In this document: positions 21,646 through 33,317 of the stretch, one piece after another
Layout of the letters: each line of letters starts with the position of its first letter
How positions within the stretch are numbered: position 1 is the stretch's first letter
NCBI GenBank assembly: GCA_026119935.1
Contig: JALRMH010000012.1
Location: 731,295 to 795,294, forward strand
Source of the DNA: Endothia cerciana
Taxonomy: Eukaryota > Ascomycota > Sordariomycetes > Diaporthales > Cryphonectriaceae
Direction of reading: 5' to 3'
DNA length: 64,000 bases
Position numbers and translations under genes: made by a program
The notes under the pieces: generated by a model
Told to the model about the DNA's origin: nothing
The model's input: only the letters and a program-made list of their open reading frames with translations
Databases searched by the model: none

Positions 21646-24242
21646 GGCTCGAGGGCAGTTGGCTAGGTGGACAATTCAATGGATGTAGGAAGGGGGTCGC
21701 GGGAGCCAGAAAACACTTGTGCAACGTCAATTAGCCGGGAGTCACACCCAGTGGTCGGTTCTGGACAGAGTGTTTCGGAGGGCCAATGAGTCAATGTGGG
21801 AATGGCTTCAACCAGCACTGGATGGAGGGGCAGCAGCTGTGCGACGTGGGGTAATTGGGAGAAATGCGGGCTCTTTTACGGCATGAGAAGATCCTTGCTC
21901 TTACCTGGGCTGGTCTGCCTTCGAGTAGGTCCCTCCAGTGTGTTCAGCGAAGTGTTGGGGACTTGGGCGTCTCGATCCTGGTACCCTTATTACCGTCCTC
22001 GAAGCGGAAGTATGACTGTTTTTGAGTCTGCTTCTCTGATTTCTTCATGAGTGACGAAAGTCCCCCGTGGTCGGAGCTGCCGGCCACCCTGCTTGGCGGG
22101 AACGCTAGTCAGTGTTTGACCTAGCCAGGTACCACTTTCCATCCACCATATTAGGTAAAGAGTCCAACTCCAGTCCGACTGCAACTCGCCTCCTACATCT
22201 TCATCTTCTTGCCCGTTCTAGATCACATCCACCAATATGCATGACCTCTTGAGATACTGGCAGTGTATGGCAGGAGGCAGACATGTGAGAGACTTCCATC
22301 GTGCCAACACGAAGTCAGTCTGGAGTCTAGGTTGAGACTTGCTCTTGTATGTCCATGCTTGCTCGAGAGTGTCCTCATGATGATTACAATGCAACTCCTT
22401 GTGCCGCGTCTTCGAGGATTCTCGTCTTCCCTCCCAATATGTGCCGGACGAAGATATATGACAGCCATACTTTCGGTCACAGTTTCTGTAGGGAGGTTTT
22501 TGGTGAGATGACTTCAGACTGCTCTATCCTTATTACGAGACAACCTGTGGTGAATACAGGCTTGGACAAGGAATCAAGCGCCGTACCACATCTGCTAGGA
22601 AGACGCACCAGAAGGGCGCACTTGCAGCAAAAGCCCAAAAACCTGGGAGAAGAATTTGTCTTTGGTTACAGAACAACCAAATCTGTACGCCAACTCAACA
22701 AGTTCGAATTTCCCATTCTGGGTTTGTAATGCGAATCCCATCTCCTTCCTTTGGCTTCCAGTAGTCCTTCTCCTCTCTTGCTTCTCCAGCCCCTCCAAGT
22801 CGACTCCCAAACGCCATTGAAGGTATCGCCTGTTGTAGAGACTTTGCACTGAGCCCCAAGCTCTACTCACTTACACATTCTTCCCTTCTTGTCCTTCAAA
22901 CCTGAACTACTACCCATCGATCTCAACCACCACCCTTCAACTTTGATCACCACTCTCCATTTGGCCGCCAACACCGACATCGAGAGGCAGGAAAATTCAA
23001 ACCATCCCGACAAATCTTGGCTTGAGAGTACAGTGACGTGTCTCGTGCACATCTTAGGTATGTGGTTAATCCACTTCTGATACCTGCCCTCGTCCCGTTT
23101 TAGCTATCACCCCGAGCGACCAAGGGCACTGAAATTGTATTCCGTAACTTCCCAGGCTGACGAAGCATCTCGCCTACATCCAAGGCTCATACTACCTGTC
23201 CTTTCTATCAGTGTTTTGCGGCGCTGCTATCATCTCGGACCCCCATTCTTTCCCTCTCCGGACTGTTTTCATACCACAGGGTCCCAGCGAACGTGATTTC
23301 CGGTCTCATATTGCTAAGAGCATAGCCTACGTCACCTCAAGATACCTGGCTGACATTTCCTTTTGAAGCCCTGTTCAGTATGTGTGTGCCATTCGTACCT
23401 CATCATTTCTCATCTGTCTAATCACTGCATATCATTAAAGCGCTAAGGCGATAGCTCACTAGCCCACATATTTACTCGACTGTATTCAGATAACTGGCTG
23501 ATATCTTGGTAGATTCTCTTACAGCGTTCACCTGTTGTGGCTCGAGCTCCTTCTTTGCGCTTCGAACACTCAGGACATTGGCGTGTGGAAAACGACGAAA
23601 CCCAACTGGGTCAGGCAGAGAGCTTCCCATCGCCTCCTTCATTCCTCGGAGTCGGTCCCCTTGCGTCTTTGTGCGACACCCTTACCATCCATTGGTCCAT
23701 CATCCATCGTCGTCTTCGTCGATATCGCAAACCCATTTCGCCGAACAACCCAATGGACGTGGTCCTGGCTTCATCCAGCTAGCGGGCCTCTATCATACGT
23801 CTCCGCAAGCAGCTTATCTACTTCCTCCCATGTCTCAGATTCTCTCCAGCCTTCGCAAAATCTCATCCCCACAGGAGCGGCCAGCTGTGCTTGTGCTTGT
23901 CACTACGATCGCAGGCAGCCTAAAAATCTAATTTCTCGAGCCGGTATATCATCGCATACGAAGGACGCACGACCAGTCTATCTACAACTCAAGTACGACA
24001 CAATGTCCCGTTGGCATCTTCGGATTACTTCTTAACCCTCCACGTTTCTTGGCAACTGTTTGTTTCTGATCAGTCCCTCTTCTCGCTGCCGAATTGATTC
24101 GAGGTTGTCCCTTCCTCTAGCATATCCGTTGCCTTCGATATTGAGTCTTTGACATCGGGTCCTCTGATACTTACCTTCGCGGCCTGTTTAACAAACTTGA
24201 ACGGTCACAACTCCGGGTGTCGAATTTATCAATAATCACAGC
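21646..24242. other. HIS1 promoter and long leader of the Ulp1-like gene
   Basis: 2.6 kb between divergent genes. From about 22740 the plus strand turns C/T-rich (TTCC, CTCC, CACC runs), typical of a fungal 5' leader; several frames are open at once (for example 23506-23931 and 23535-24035), which argues for leader composition rather than coding. A minus-strand CAG/GTAAGA donor at about 21905 could serve a HIS1 leader intron. No RNA gene is seen. Confidence 0.45.
21787..21793. promoter_or_regulatory. Gcn4/CPC1-type site upstream of HIS1
   Basis: TGAGTCA, a perfect palindromic-core general-amino-acid-control element, lies about 140 bp upstream of the HIS1 ATG at 21645. Histidine genes are classic Gcn4/CPC1 targets, so the position and sequence fit; function is inferred. 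Confidence 0.65.
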
Positions 24243-26807
24243 ATGGAGCCACCTGGCCCCGATGCCAGAGGACCACCACAAGTGCATCCTCACAAGGCAG
24301 CTACCTCAACAACCGAGGGGGGAAAGGCGCAAAGTTCTCCGCATCAGCTGGCAGATCACGGATGGGGCAAGGCAGTTAGGGACTTCCGCGCTGCTTTGCA
24401 GGACCCGGACGCCACAGATGCTGGTGCACAAGCAGCATGGAAGCGTCTTCGAGAATCCTTCAGCAACGAATCCAGAGCGATCACGTATCCAAATTCCGCA
24501 TCTTTCGCAGTCTTGGAGCCATTCCCAATATGGGCAGCTGAGAACATTGATGATGCTGTCTTGGAACGAATTCTTCGCATCGAGTTTGCGGACCAGCTTG
24601 CGGCGTTCAAAGATATGTCCTTGCTAAAACTCACGGCGACACAGTCGGTACGTAGTGGTTGCTATCCCATACTGAACCGTGGTAGTTTGGCCTCCTCTAT
24701 CAAGGATGTGGACTTCATGCGCAAAGAGGTTGACTAACACAAGCTATACTAGAACATCTCCATTTGGCGTCTGGTTCTTTACTTTGGACGGGCAATATTC
24801 TCTGACCACCGCCTGAGAATGCTACGAAAGCGCAGGCACATTTTTGAAACTGATGCACGAGGCGACTGTGGTCTTACTGAAGGCTACAAGCGCATGCTGC
24901 AGTACACAGCATCCAAAAGACACGTTCAGATTGACACTGCATCCATCCCAAGCGGAGAGGACACATCTATCCTCTTCACAGCCCCTGAGCTCTCTGCTCT
25001 GGCACCCGCGAATCCTGAATTTGAGAGGCAACCTCAAAAGAAGAATGCCTCGAAGACAAAGAGTCCTGGCCTTTCAAAGGTTTCCCACACAAAGATCAAG
25101 GACCGGGATCAGGCTAGACATGCTCAAGGGCGGAGACAAGATCACAACCTTAAAGCTTCTTTTCCACAGACAGAGCTCGCCAAGGAGCCCTACCAGGGGC
25201 AAGACAAGAAGGAGGAGAGGCACCTGCCTCTATTGCGGGAGGATCCTCCTCTCCAGAGAGTACAGGACCGGGATATTGCTCTTCCCTCGATCGAGAGCGC
25301 CGAGGATATTGAGAAGAAGATAACGGCAAGCAGCCTCTTTCTTGAAATCGGCAAGCGCATTGGTCTTCCGAGTGCAGCACAGAGTACTGGTTTGACAACT
25401 AAGCAAGACCCATTCTCGGCCAATCGTCTGGAATTCAAGGGCATCCCAGACTTCACAGACATCAAGCGGTCTCCGTCTGTTGACGCGAGTGTACCCACGG
25501 CGACGCTGCGGCGGTCCGCGGAAGGAGACATACGTGAGGCCAGCCTATCCTCTCATGTCTGCACTTCCAACTCTAGGTCTAGGAAACGGTCCACCAAGGA
25601 GAGCTTCAGCGAGCATACATCGTTCAGGGATGCTTGCTCTAAGCGCATGGACATAACCGAGTCTCGAGATAATCTCCTCGAGCGAGTTCAAGACTGGGAT
25701 GACGAGACTGTCCTCTCCATCTTGAAGCAGATGGAGGCCATACGGCCAGACGATTTTATCTTCGTGGACGGGCTGAAAGCTTACGACGATCATGTGTTGC
25801 CACAACAACTATCCCAGCAGGATGAAGAGAAAGGCACGCTCTTGGTCCCCATTAAGTTGGACAATGGTCATCGCCTTCTAGTCGTTATCAACCTCAAACC
25901 CCTCGGTGCCGTGGGCGAGGGCGATAAGTATGGATCCATACAGTACTACGACTCAGCCGGATGGAGCGAGAATGAGGATGGCAGCAAGAACACACCCATC
26001 ACCCGAGTAGCCCACTTGATTGGGCTCATTCTTCCAAGTCGTGATCCAGATCCGGACGCATGGAACCACCAGCACTGCGTCTGTCCTGACCAGGTCGTAG
26101 AGGGCAACACTGGTCCAGCCGTCTGCCTGGCGGCCATGTACGTCATGGGAGGCCTTCTGCTCGCACCACCACTGCCAGAGAGAGCGGACTGGACTTTTTG
26201 GCGACACGTGATCCTCGCTTCTTTTCTGTTGAGGGATTCGTCTGTCCAACTTCGTTTCAAGCACTACAGAGCGGAGACGGTAGAAAATATGATTCGCCAA
26301 GCCCAAGTATCTAGGCCCACCACTCCAGATGGAGGAAATTCTTCTGGGGAGATTCAGTGTCTCGAACATACGGTTAGGAGCGCTGAAGAACAGACCAAGC
26401 ACAGAGCCATCAACTCGAAGCGACTTATTGAGAATGTCCACCAAGGCTACCGCGTCTTTCACAACCTTCTTGAGCACATTGACCAAGGAAATGCCTCGTT
26501 CAAGGTCCAGCATGACCACAACGTGTTGTTAAGAGAAGCCAAGCGCAACGACATCATTAGCAAGGTTGAGGCCCTCTCTATGAGAGCCCACAGTGGGAAT
26601 CAAGAGTACGAACTACTCATCTCTGAGGGCACTGAGTTGAGACTCGCCACTGCCTCTGTCGGATTCTTGAGGGCGCGTCTCAACATGCTGCATAGTGTTC
26701 ATGACTGCGTCTGCAAAGCCCTTCAAGAGCTCTCCGAGTGGCGTGAACAAATCAATGAGGCTGTCACGGAGGGCGGTGTGAGCGTCAGATATGCGTTCAC
26801 GACGTAA
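24243..26807 (+). CDS. Ulp1-like (C48-fold) protein with Thr at the catalytic Cys position
   Basis: Two exons (24243-24647 and 24753-26807; 105-nt intron) give 819 aa. Ulp1-type proteases remove SUMO using His, Asp, a Gln and Cys. Seen: a small N-terminal region (about 65-190, with SIWRLVLYFGRAIF) and a disordered Lys/Arg/Ser-rich middle (about 190-440). A segment at about 440-640 follows the Ulp1 core order: NGHRLLVVIN (His508), IQYYDSAGW (Asp535), then DQVVEGNTGPAVCLAAMYV. Aligned to the family QPNGYDCGIYVC pattern, Gln582 is kept, but the nucleophile position is Thr588 (Cys593 lies five residues later). The C-terminal 190 residues look like coiled coil. The assignment rests on motif order and spacing only. 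A catalytically dead protease used as a SUMO or Ub-like binding scaffold is plausible; a displaced nucleophile is the alternative. Confidence 0.7.
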
Positions 26808-28083
26808 GAGGCGAAATCAATCAATCTGCAGGCCTCAATCCTTCTCTTCTTGCATATCCTCTATCCTTTCAGCCTACAGGATTGGATGCGGGGGTAAAAG
26901 CCCTCTTCGCAGCAAATTATGCATATGGGTTGGGATGGCCGTGGAACAGAGCGGTTGGTGCTTGAGGTCTCCTATCTAGAATCGGATCAGGAACGGAAAT
27001 AACATAGAAGTCGTATTTCTCCATTTCAACATCGGAGCTTAGGTAGTGGATGCCGATGGGTTCCTGATCTTGCCTATGTCGATGCCAACAAGGCATGATG
27101 ATGGATTGGGATGAACACTGAAGAGCTGGGGGTGACTTTCCTCCTTCAGGAAAGTGTTCCCACATTTTGGGATTCTTTTCCATGGGACCTTCACATCAGG
27201 TGAGGTCTGGAAATTTACCATTGAGCATCGAAGGCCTCCAGGGTGCTTAAGGCCGCAATATGTGCCCCCATATTGGGAGAGCTTCGCAAGGGAGAAAATT
27301 GAGTTCATGGACGCCATCAGTTTGCCTACGCTGTCCCTCAAACGCCCTTGTCCTTGGAGGATTCACCTGGATTAGGCCTCAGACCAGGGCCAACAACGGG
27401 CCAAAGTCTCAGCAGCCTGTACCTTCTTCCAAGGGTCCAGATGTTGATTGCTCTCCGAATCTGCCAGTGTGACTCTTGGCAAGCGGCAGTAGGCTATGGA
27501 GCATGCCTCGACAGGTGTCCCGTCTCCCAATTCTCTGGAATCTTCCTCCTGGAGGGCAACATTGTACATTAGGGGGCCCATCTAGGACGTCTCGACATGC
27601 TAATAACAAGATCTAATATGAATCCCAGGTACTTGGGCGAGTTTGGATGACAAGGATCAGCCTTCTGGCCCCACACGTTCCAGAGACCCGGGAACCGATG
27701 CCTGCGGGCCGTGATCTAGCGTGGACAGGGCTGACGGCGCGCTAAATTTAGGGCGTGGGGTCTAATGCTCGGGTTAAGAAGTACGTAATTCTCTCCCTGA
27801 GATCCCTTGAGACTTCTCTCATTCCTCGACCCTCCTGACACGTCCTCCCACATTCCTTACTCTCTAGCTTCCGGATCACAGGCGAAATACCTGTGAAACC
27901 CGACATCCGTCCCCTCTCACAATCTCTCCCTTGAGAATGCAGTGATCGCCTCCCCCTCGCTAGCGATAGAAAGCATGTAAGTGAGAAAAGGGCGCGCGTC
28001 TCGATCCTCGTGTGCTACGATCCCCCGGGGCTCCCTTCTCTGCACCCCCGGCCTTGCCCTGATTCGAGCCAAGCACTCTCCCA
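26808..28083. other. Intergenic region before the sugar transporter
   Basis: 1.3 kb with short overlapping frames on both strands and no recognised product. The last 250 bp are a plausible transporter promoter/leader (CT-rich around 27790-27930). Confidence 0.5.
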
Positions 28084-30358
28084 ATGCCCAAGGCGGGAAA
28101 GTCCACGTTCTGCTGGGCGCCCCTCGCATCGACGGCGACACCGACTGACGGCGGTGCAGACATAGATAAGCCCTGCAAGCTCAAGACCTCCCCGCGGCCA
28201 GCCAAGCCCTCTAACCTCCTCGACGACCCATCGGTGAAGCAATCGAGCTTCCGGAAACCATCTCCTGAGCAGAGCGATTCCTACAAGCGATATAGCGAAC
28301 ATTGGGAGCGCAGCTACGACAGCGCGAGCACCTGGGAGGAAGGGGCGGCTGATAGTGCCATTTGCTGCACAGAGGACGAGGGGGACAACGGAGACGAGGA
28401 TTTGGGCCTCTCGGGAGAGACGTGCACGATGGTATCGTCATGGTCAGGGCAGCCCGAGATCAAGGGGCGGACAGAGTGTGAGCAGTCCTTTCTCTACGCG
28501 GCGCCCCCTAATCTAGCCCCTGCGAGAGGGCTTCTAGGAGAGCGAGGTTCAGGTCCGTCCCAGGTGATCCTAACGCATAGCAGGGGTGCGAATGATGCTT
28601 CTATGTGCGGTCCACTTCGGAATAACGTTTACCTGGGGCGTCGAGATGACATACTGTACTCCTTACCTTCTGAACCTTGGCTTGACGAAGAGCCAGACTT
28701 CGCTGGTGTGGATCGCCGGTCCCCTGTCCGGGCTGATCACCCAGCCGATTGTGGGAGCCCTGGCGGACTCGACGAGGTCGAGGTGGGGACGCAGGAGACC
28801 GTACATCGTTGTTGGATCGACCATCGTCGCAGGTGGGCTGATCACCCTGGGCTGGACAAGGCAGCTTGTGTCGTTGCTGATGCCAACCGATACTGAGTTC
28901 GCGAAGATGTCCATCATCTTTCTGGCCGTCTCGGCGCTGTATGTGACGGATTTCGCAATCAATGCAGGTGCGCCATACTGTCCCGGTGTCCCCCGCCCTC
29001 CGGGCCCCTGCTAATGGTCATCACGACAGTCATGTCATGCTCGAGAAGCCTCCTCGTGGACACGCTGCCCATCGCAAAGCAGCAGACCGGCGCCGCGTGG
29101 GCGGGCAGGATGGGCTCGCTGGGCCACATTGTCGGCTACGGCATGGGCGCCATCGACCTGCCGGGCACCTTCGGCGCGTGGCTCGGCCCCACGCAGTTCC
29201 AGCAGCTCACGCTCATCGCCGCGCTCGGCATCCTCTTCACCTCCTTTGTGACCTGCTGGGCCGTGACGGAGCGCGTCCTCGTCAGCGCGCGGCGCGACCC
29301 CCGGGACGGCCCGGAGAGCCGCTTCAAGGTCCTGAGGCAGATCTGGTCGACGTTCCTGGACCTGCCCCCGCGCATCCAGGGGATCTGCTGGGCGGTCTTC
29401 TGGGGCTGGATCGGCTGGTTCCCGTTCAACGTCTACGGGAGCACCTGGGTCGGCGAGACCTACTTCCGCTACGACGTGCCCGAGGAGGCCAGGAGCTCCT
29501 CCGACGCCCTGGGCGACATGGGGAGGATCGGCAGCTACACGCTCACCATCTACTCGTTCATGACCTTCACGGGCGCGTGGCTGCTCCCGCTGTTCGTGCG
29601 CGGCCCCGAGGACGAGGGCTTCACGAAGCGGCCCCCACAGAGCATCGCGCACCTTGTCGAGGGTTTCAGCAAGCACAAGCCCAGCCTGCTCAGCGTCTGG
29701 GTGGCGGGGCACATCCTGTTCGCGAGCGCCATGTTCTTCGCGCCGTTTGCGGCGAGCTTCAGGCTCGCGACCGCGCTGGTCGTCTTCTGTGGGATACGTG
29801 AGTGCTGCTCCCCAACTTTCCTGACCGACACACCCCCCCCCCCGGCCCTCCTGGACGCGTGTGACTGACGGGACCACCACACACCACATAGCATGGAGCA
29901 TCGTCTCCTGGGCCCCCGTGGCCATGATGGGTATCGAGGTCAACAAGATCTCCAGCGACCCGGCCTCGTACCGCCGGCTCTCCGACGCCCCCGACAGCAT
30001 CGAGCTCCGCGGCGGCGGCGGCACCGCGACGCCCGCCCGGATTACGGACCTGCTCCACGTCGAGCATGGCCCGGACGACGGGCACAGCGTCGGCAGCGGT
30101 ACCACCGGGGAGCTCTCGGGTATCTACTTCGGCATCCTGAACATCTACCAGACGATCCCGCAGTTCATCGGCACGTTCATCTCCACCGTCGTGTTCGCGG
30201 TGCTCGAGCCGGGGAAGAGCCCCGAGCTGGCGACCGATGCGGACCCGAGCGAGCTCCACTCGTCCGACGGGCCGAACGCCATCGCCGTGTGTCTTTTCAT
30301 TGGGGCGGGTGCGGCGGCCGTGGCCGCTGTGGTCACCAGGAGGCTGAAATACATCTAG
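28084..30358 (+). CDS. GPH-family sugar:H+ symporter (sucrose/alpha-glucoside type)
   Basis: Four exons (28084-28477, 28584-28967, 29030-29797, 29892-30358) give 670 aa. It is a 12-span plasma-membrane transporter of the GPH/SUT class that includes plant sucrose carriers and fungal sucrose or maltose symporters. Seen: a 131-residue acidic, Ser/Pro-rich cytosolic N-terminus, first span after EWVRMMLL, the family loop signature SRWGRRRPYIVVGS (about 196-209), DFAINAG-VMSCSRSLLVDTLP at a splice junction, IGWFPFNVYGSTWVGE in the second half, and C-terminal ISTVVFAVLEPG. A soluble loop (about 545-585, RRLSDAPDS then Gly-rich) precedes the last spans. Exon 3 is extremely GC-rich at wobble positions. 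A C11 run sits in intron 3. Substrate cannot be read from sequence; no sugar-catabolic gene is adjacent. Confidence 0.9.
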
Positions 30359-31033
30359 AGAAGGGGGAGGGGGGGGGGTGGGGTTTGATGGTGTTGGTGC
30401 GTTTTGAGCCTCGGGGCATGGAGCATGGCGCGGGAGAGCGATTTCTTTGTTATATACTTCGGCTGTAAGATACCCTGGGAGCGCTCGAGGATCGGCGGAT
30501 GCAAGTCTGGATAGTTGCGTAGGGAGTATATGAGCCTGTAGCGTTGGGAAGACGCTTGGGGGCGTATGGGTGCCTATATTGAATTGTATCAGATGTCCCA
30601 GAGCGGATAGGTTGGTCTGGCTGGCGTCGGCACGTATCGAGTGACCCCCGGATCGATTGACAAGAGTTTAGCTATTCGCCGACACCTTCAAGACGTGGTC
30701 GTCGTGGATCGTGATACTGTATCACTGAAAACTATCTACTGTTTCCTACAGCTCCATCTGTTTCCAAGCTGCACCTAACCTCGCATGTCCATGACGGTGA
30801 CCCATCCAGAAAGAGTACTATCGCGTGCCGCATGAAGTCCAAGGTAATGTGAAATGTGCATCTGGTTCGTTCTCATCTCATAAACATTGAACCGGTATCA
30901 AGATATGAGACAACAAGCCACTCCTCCAAATAATGAGCAGAGACGGAACGTACATATCGCGAGTGCGCACTCCGTGCACACAGAAGGAAATCGCAGGCTC
31001 CACCGCGGGCGCCATCCCAAGCCAGGCCTAGAA
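30359..31033. other. Convergent 3' gap between transporter and SRC1
   Basis: 675 bp with a G10 run at 30369-30378 just after the transporter stop. No gene or RNA is seen. Confidence 0.55.
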
Positions 31034-33317
31034 TCAATACACCGGCCTCGAGCCGGGCTCCTCCCACTGTTTGTGAATATTCGTCTTGTCGACAGCGCCT
31101 TCGTCATTCCCACCTGCGGCCCACGAAACCCGCCCGGTGCGTCTGCGACGGGCGCTGTTCTCCCCCGCCCCACTGGGGCCGATCCATTCCCACGCGCGAC
31201 CGACCTCACCATTACTGCCCTCGCGTTGTCCCGTCCGCACGTTGGTGTTCTGCTCCACGACGGCCCTGACACGCTGCCAGATCCGCTCCCGCTCGGAAAG
31301 GCTGTGTACCGACCGCAGTACATCATCCCTCATGTTTGGCAGGAACAGGAATGGGTCATCCTCGCCGCCGTCCTCGTATGCCAACTCCTTCTGCGCCGCC
31401 AGGCGGCCCAGCACGAGCTCGACAAGGGCTGGGATCTGGGCGTTGATGGCGCGGCTCGAGAGGTAGCGTGAACGGCCATACATAGCAGTCAACAATGACA
31501 TGACTACTGAAACAATGCTGAGTTTATGTCGTTCCAGGCCGAGGCGGACGGAGCGGCGGATCCCGCACGTGAGCGGAAGGCGAGCGAGAGAGGTGGACGC
31601 CAGGTAGGTGTTTGAAACGGCTCCGGAACCGGAATCGTTTCTGGATCGAATACAGGTCTGGTTAGTTTGACCAATACGTTAATACCGTGAACATCATGAA
31701 AATTGTTTCTCGGACTTCCGCAAACAAGGGGGAAAGAGTGTCTGGGGGCGGGGCAGTCCAGTAGATAGCGAAAGCGAGGAGTGTCTGAAGGAGGTAAACT
31801 TACGGCTGTGATTCTGGCTCCGCGCGTTCTTCCACCTCGATCTCGTCCCTCGTCTCAATCTCCCCCAGCGCAGCACTCCACAAATCATCAAACTCCTTCT
31901 TGCTGAGCTTCTTGCTTCTCTGCTCGCTGACCGCCTCCTTCAGCTCCTCCACCGCAATGGCAGGGCTCTCTGGCTGCCGACCGTTGTCATCAACCAGCTC
32001 ACCGCACTCGAATTTGGCCCTCCGCTCCCGGAGCTCTTCCACGGCCTTGTCGGCGACAGCCTTGACGCGGCGCACCTTTTCGCCGTCGGGCTCGCAGGTA
32101 GGAGGAAGTGGGATAAGACCACCTGCAGACAGCGGGTGGGGCTTTAGAATATAGTCGTCTTCGCACCGCACTGAATTGTCGCCGTAGCAATAAGCGTGAG
32201 ACGGGCAGGGCTCACACTCCGGCTCTGCCAACTTGATGGCCCACTCGGGGACCTCAAAGTCGAAGTCCTGATATGTAATGTGCCGAGGAACGATCTCCTG
32301 TGCCGGCCTGCCCACACCGCAGTATCCCACGGCGACCTTCTCCTGTCGATACCATGCGCCGTAGGCACCAAGGAGGGTGACGAGAAGGACCCGGATCGGT
32401 GTCGCCAGGCCGCCTGATCTCTTGTTCTGGCGATGGGGCACCACGGCCGTCTGCGCTCGGGTGGCGTCTTCCTGGACGAGTTCAAGCTGCTCTTCAGGTG
32501 TGAACTCTTCACTCGCCTCCACGACAGGCTCGGCAGTCTGGGGCGACCTCGACCGGGAGAACTCGCTCAAGGGGACCTCAATGGACTTCGAGTGCCCGGC
32601 TCGCTCCGGGTCAGCGGCTCTGGGTGTCTCTGCTGTCCGTCTCCTGACAGACGAGCTAGTCGGCCTCTTAGCCGGCGAATCAGAGCCGGCGGTCCTCCTG
32701 CGACTTGATGGGGTCTCCTCAGGCAGAGGGGAGCTACCGCTCTGGAAGGGGTTCTCGGCCGAGAAGACGTTGTCTGGATCGTCGGACTCCTCCATCTTGA
32801 CCCCAGGCTGCGGTGTCAGCTCGAGTCGTCGGGAGGACTTGCGTGGCGATCGTCGGGCCTCGTAGTGGCTGTCGGTGTCGGTATCGGAGTAGCCAAGCTG
32901 GTGACTGGCAGAGCGCGACTGCCGTTTCCTCGGGCTCAGATTGAGTGGGCTGGGTCTCTGCTCAGGCTCCTCGGACTGGGTTTTGAAGCTGCTCGCAGCG
33001 CTGCCGGGGTTCTTCTTTGGTCTACCTCGAGAGCGCGACGTGCGCGGTGGAGGCATGTCCTCGTTGGCAACAGAGTATCCCTCAGAGCTGTCGGCGTTCG
33101 TGATGCCCATGCTCGACCTCTTCGCCCTGGCGCGCCGGTCCAGGATCTTCTTGGCCTGTGGGGTGACGTGTTCATTGAAGATGTCGACGAGCTGTGCCTT
33201 CTTCGCGGTCGCGGGATACGAGACGTTGTGGCTGACGAGGATGGAGCGCAGGCGCGGCATCGTGACCGACGCTGGGTTGAAGTCGGGTTGAAGGTAATCA
33301 ACCTCGGTGTCCGACAT
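31034..33317 (-). CDS. src1: Inner nuclear membrane protein Src1/Heh1 (HeH/LEM, MSC domain)
   Basis: Two exons (33317-31804 and 31640-31034; 163-nt intron) give 706 aa. Src1/Heh1/Man1-like proteins anchor chromatin and aid nuclear pore surveillance at the inner nuclear envelope. Seen: N-terminal HeH fold (about 16-53, MPRLRSILVSHNVSYP then AKKAQLVDIFNEH), a basic Arg/Ser-rich nucleoplasmic linker with KKILDRRARAKR and RGRPKKN, first span about 306-325 (IRVLLVTLLGAYGAWY), and a lumenal Cys-containing part (CEPCPSHAYC). Splicing joins QP-NDSGSGAV and then LPLTCGIRRSVRLGLERHK, followed by the second span (about 543-560, LSIVSVVMSLLTAMYG) and a C-terminal winged-helix-like MSC domain ending in a Trp/Arg-rich tail. 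The intron sits just before the second span; its donor contains an in-frame TAA. Confidence 0.93.

Noticed and set aside
23506..24035. Two overlapping frames of 141 and 166 aa
   Set aside because: Three frames are open simultaneously in CT-rich DNA, as expected of a leader; Ser/Pro/Leu-rich composition only.
29035..30105. 356-aa minus-strand frame opposite the sugar transporter
   Set aside because: Shadow of the GC-rich transporter exon; Arg/Ala/Gly/Glu composition typical of antisense to high-GC3 coding DNA.
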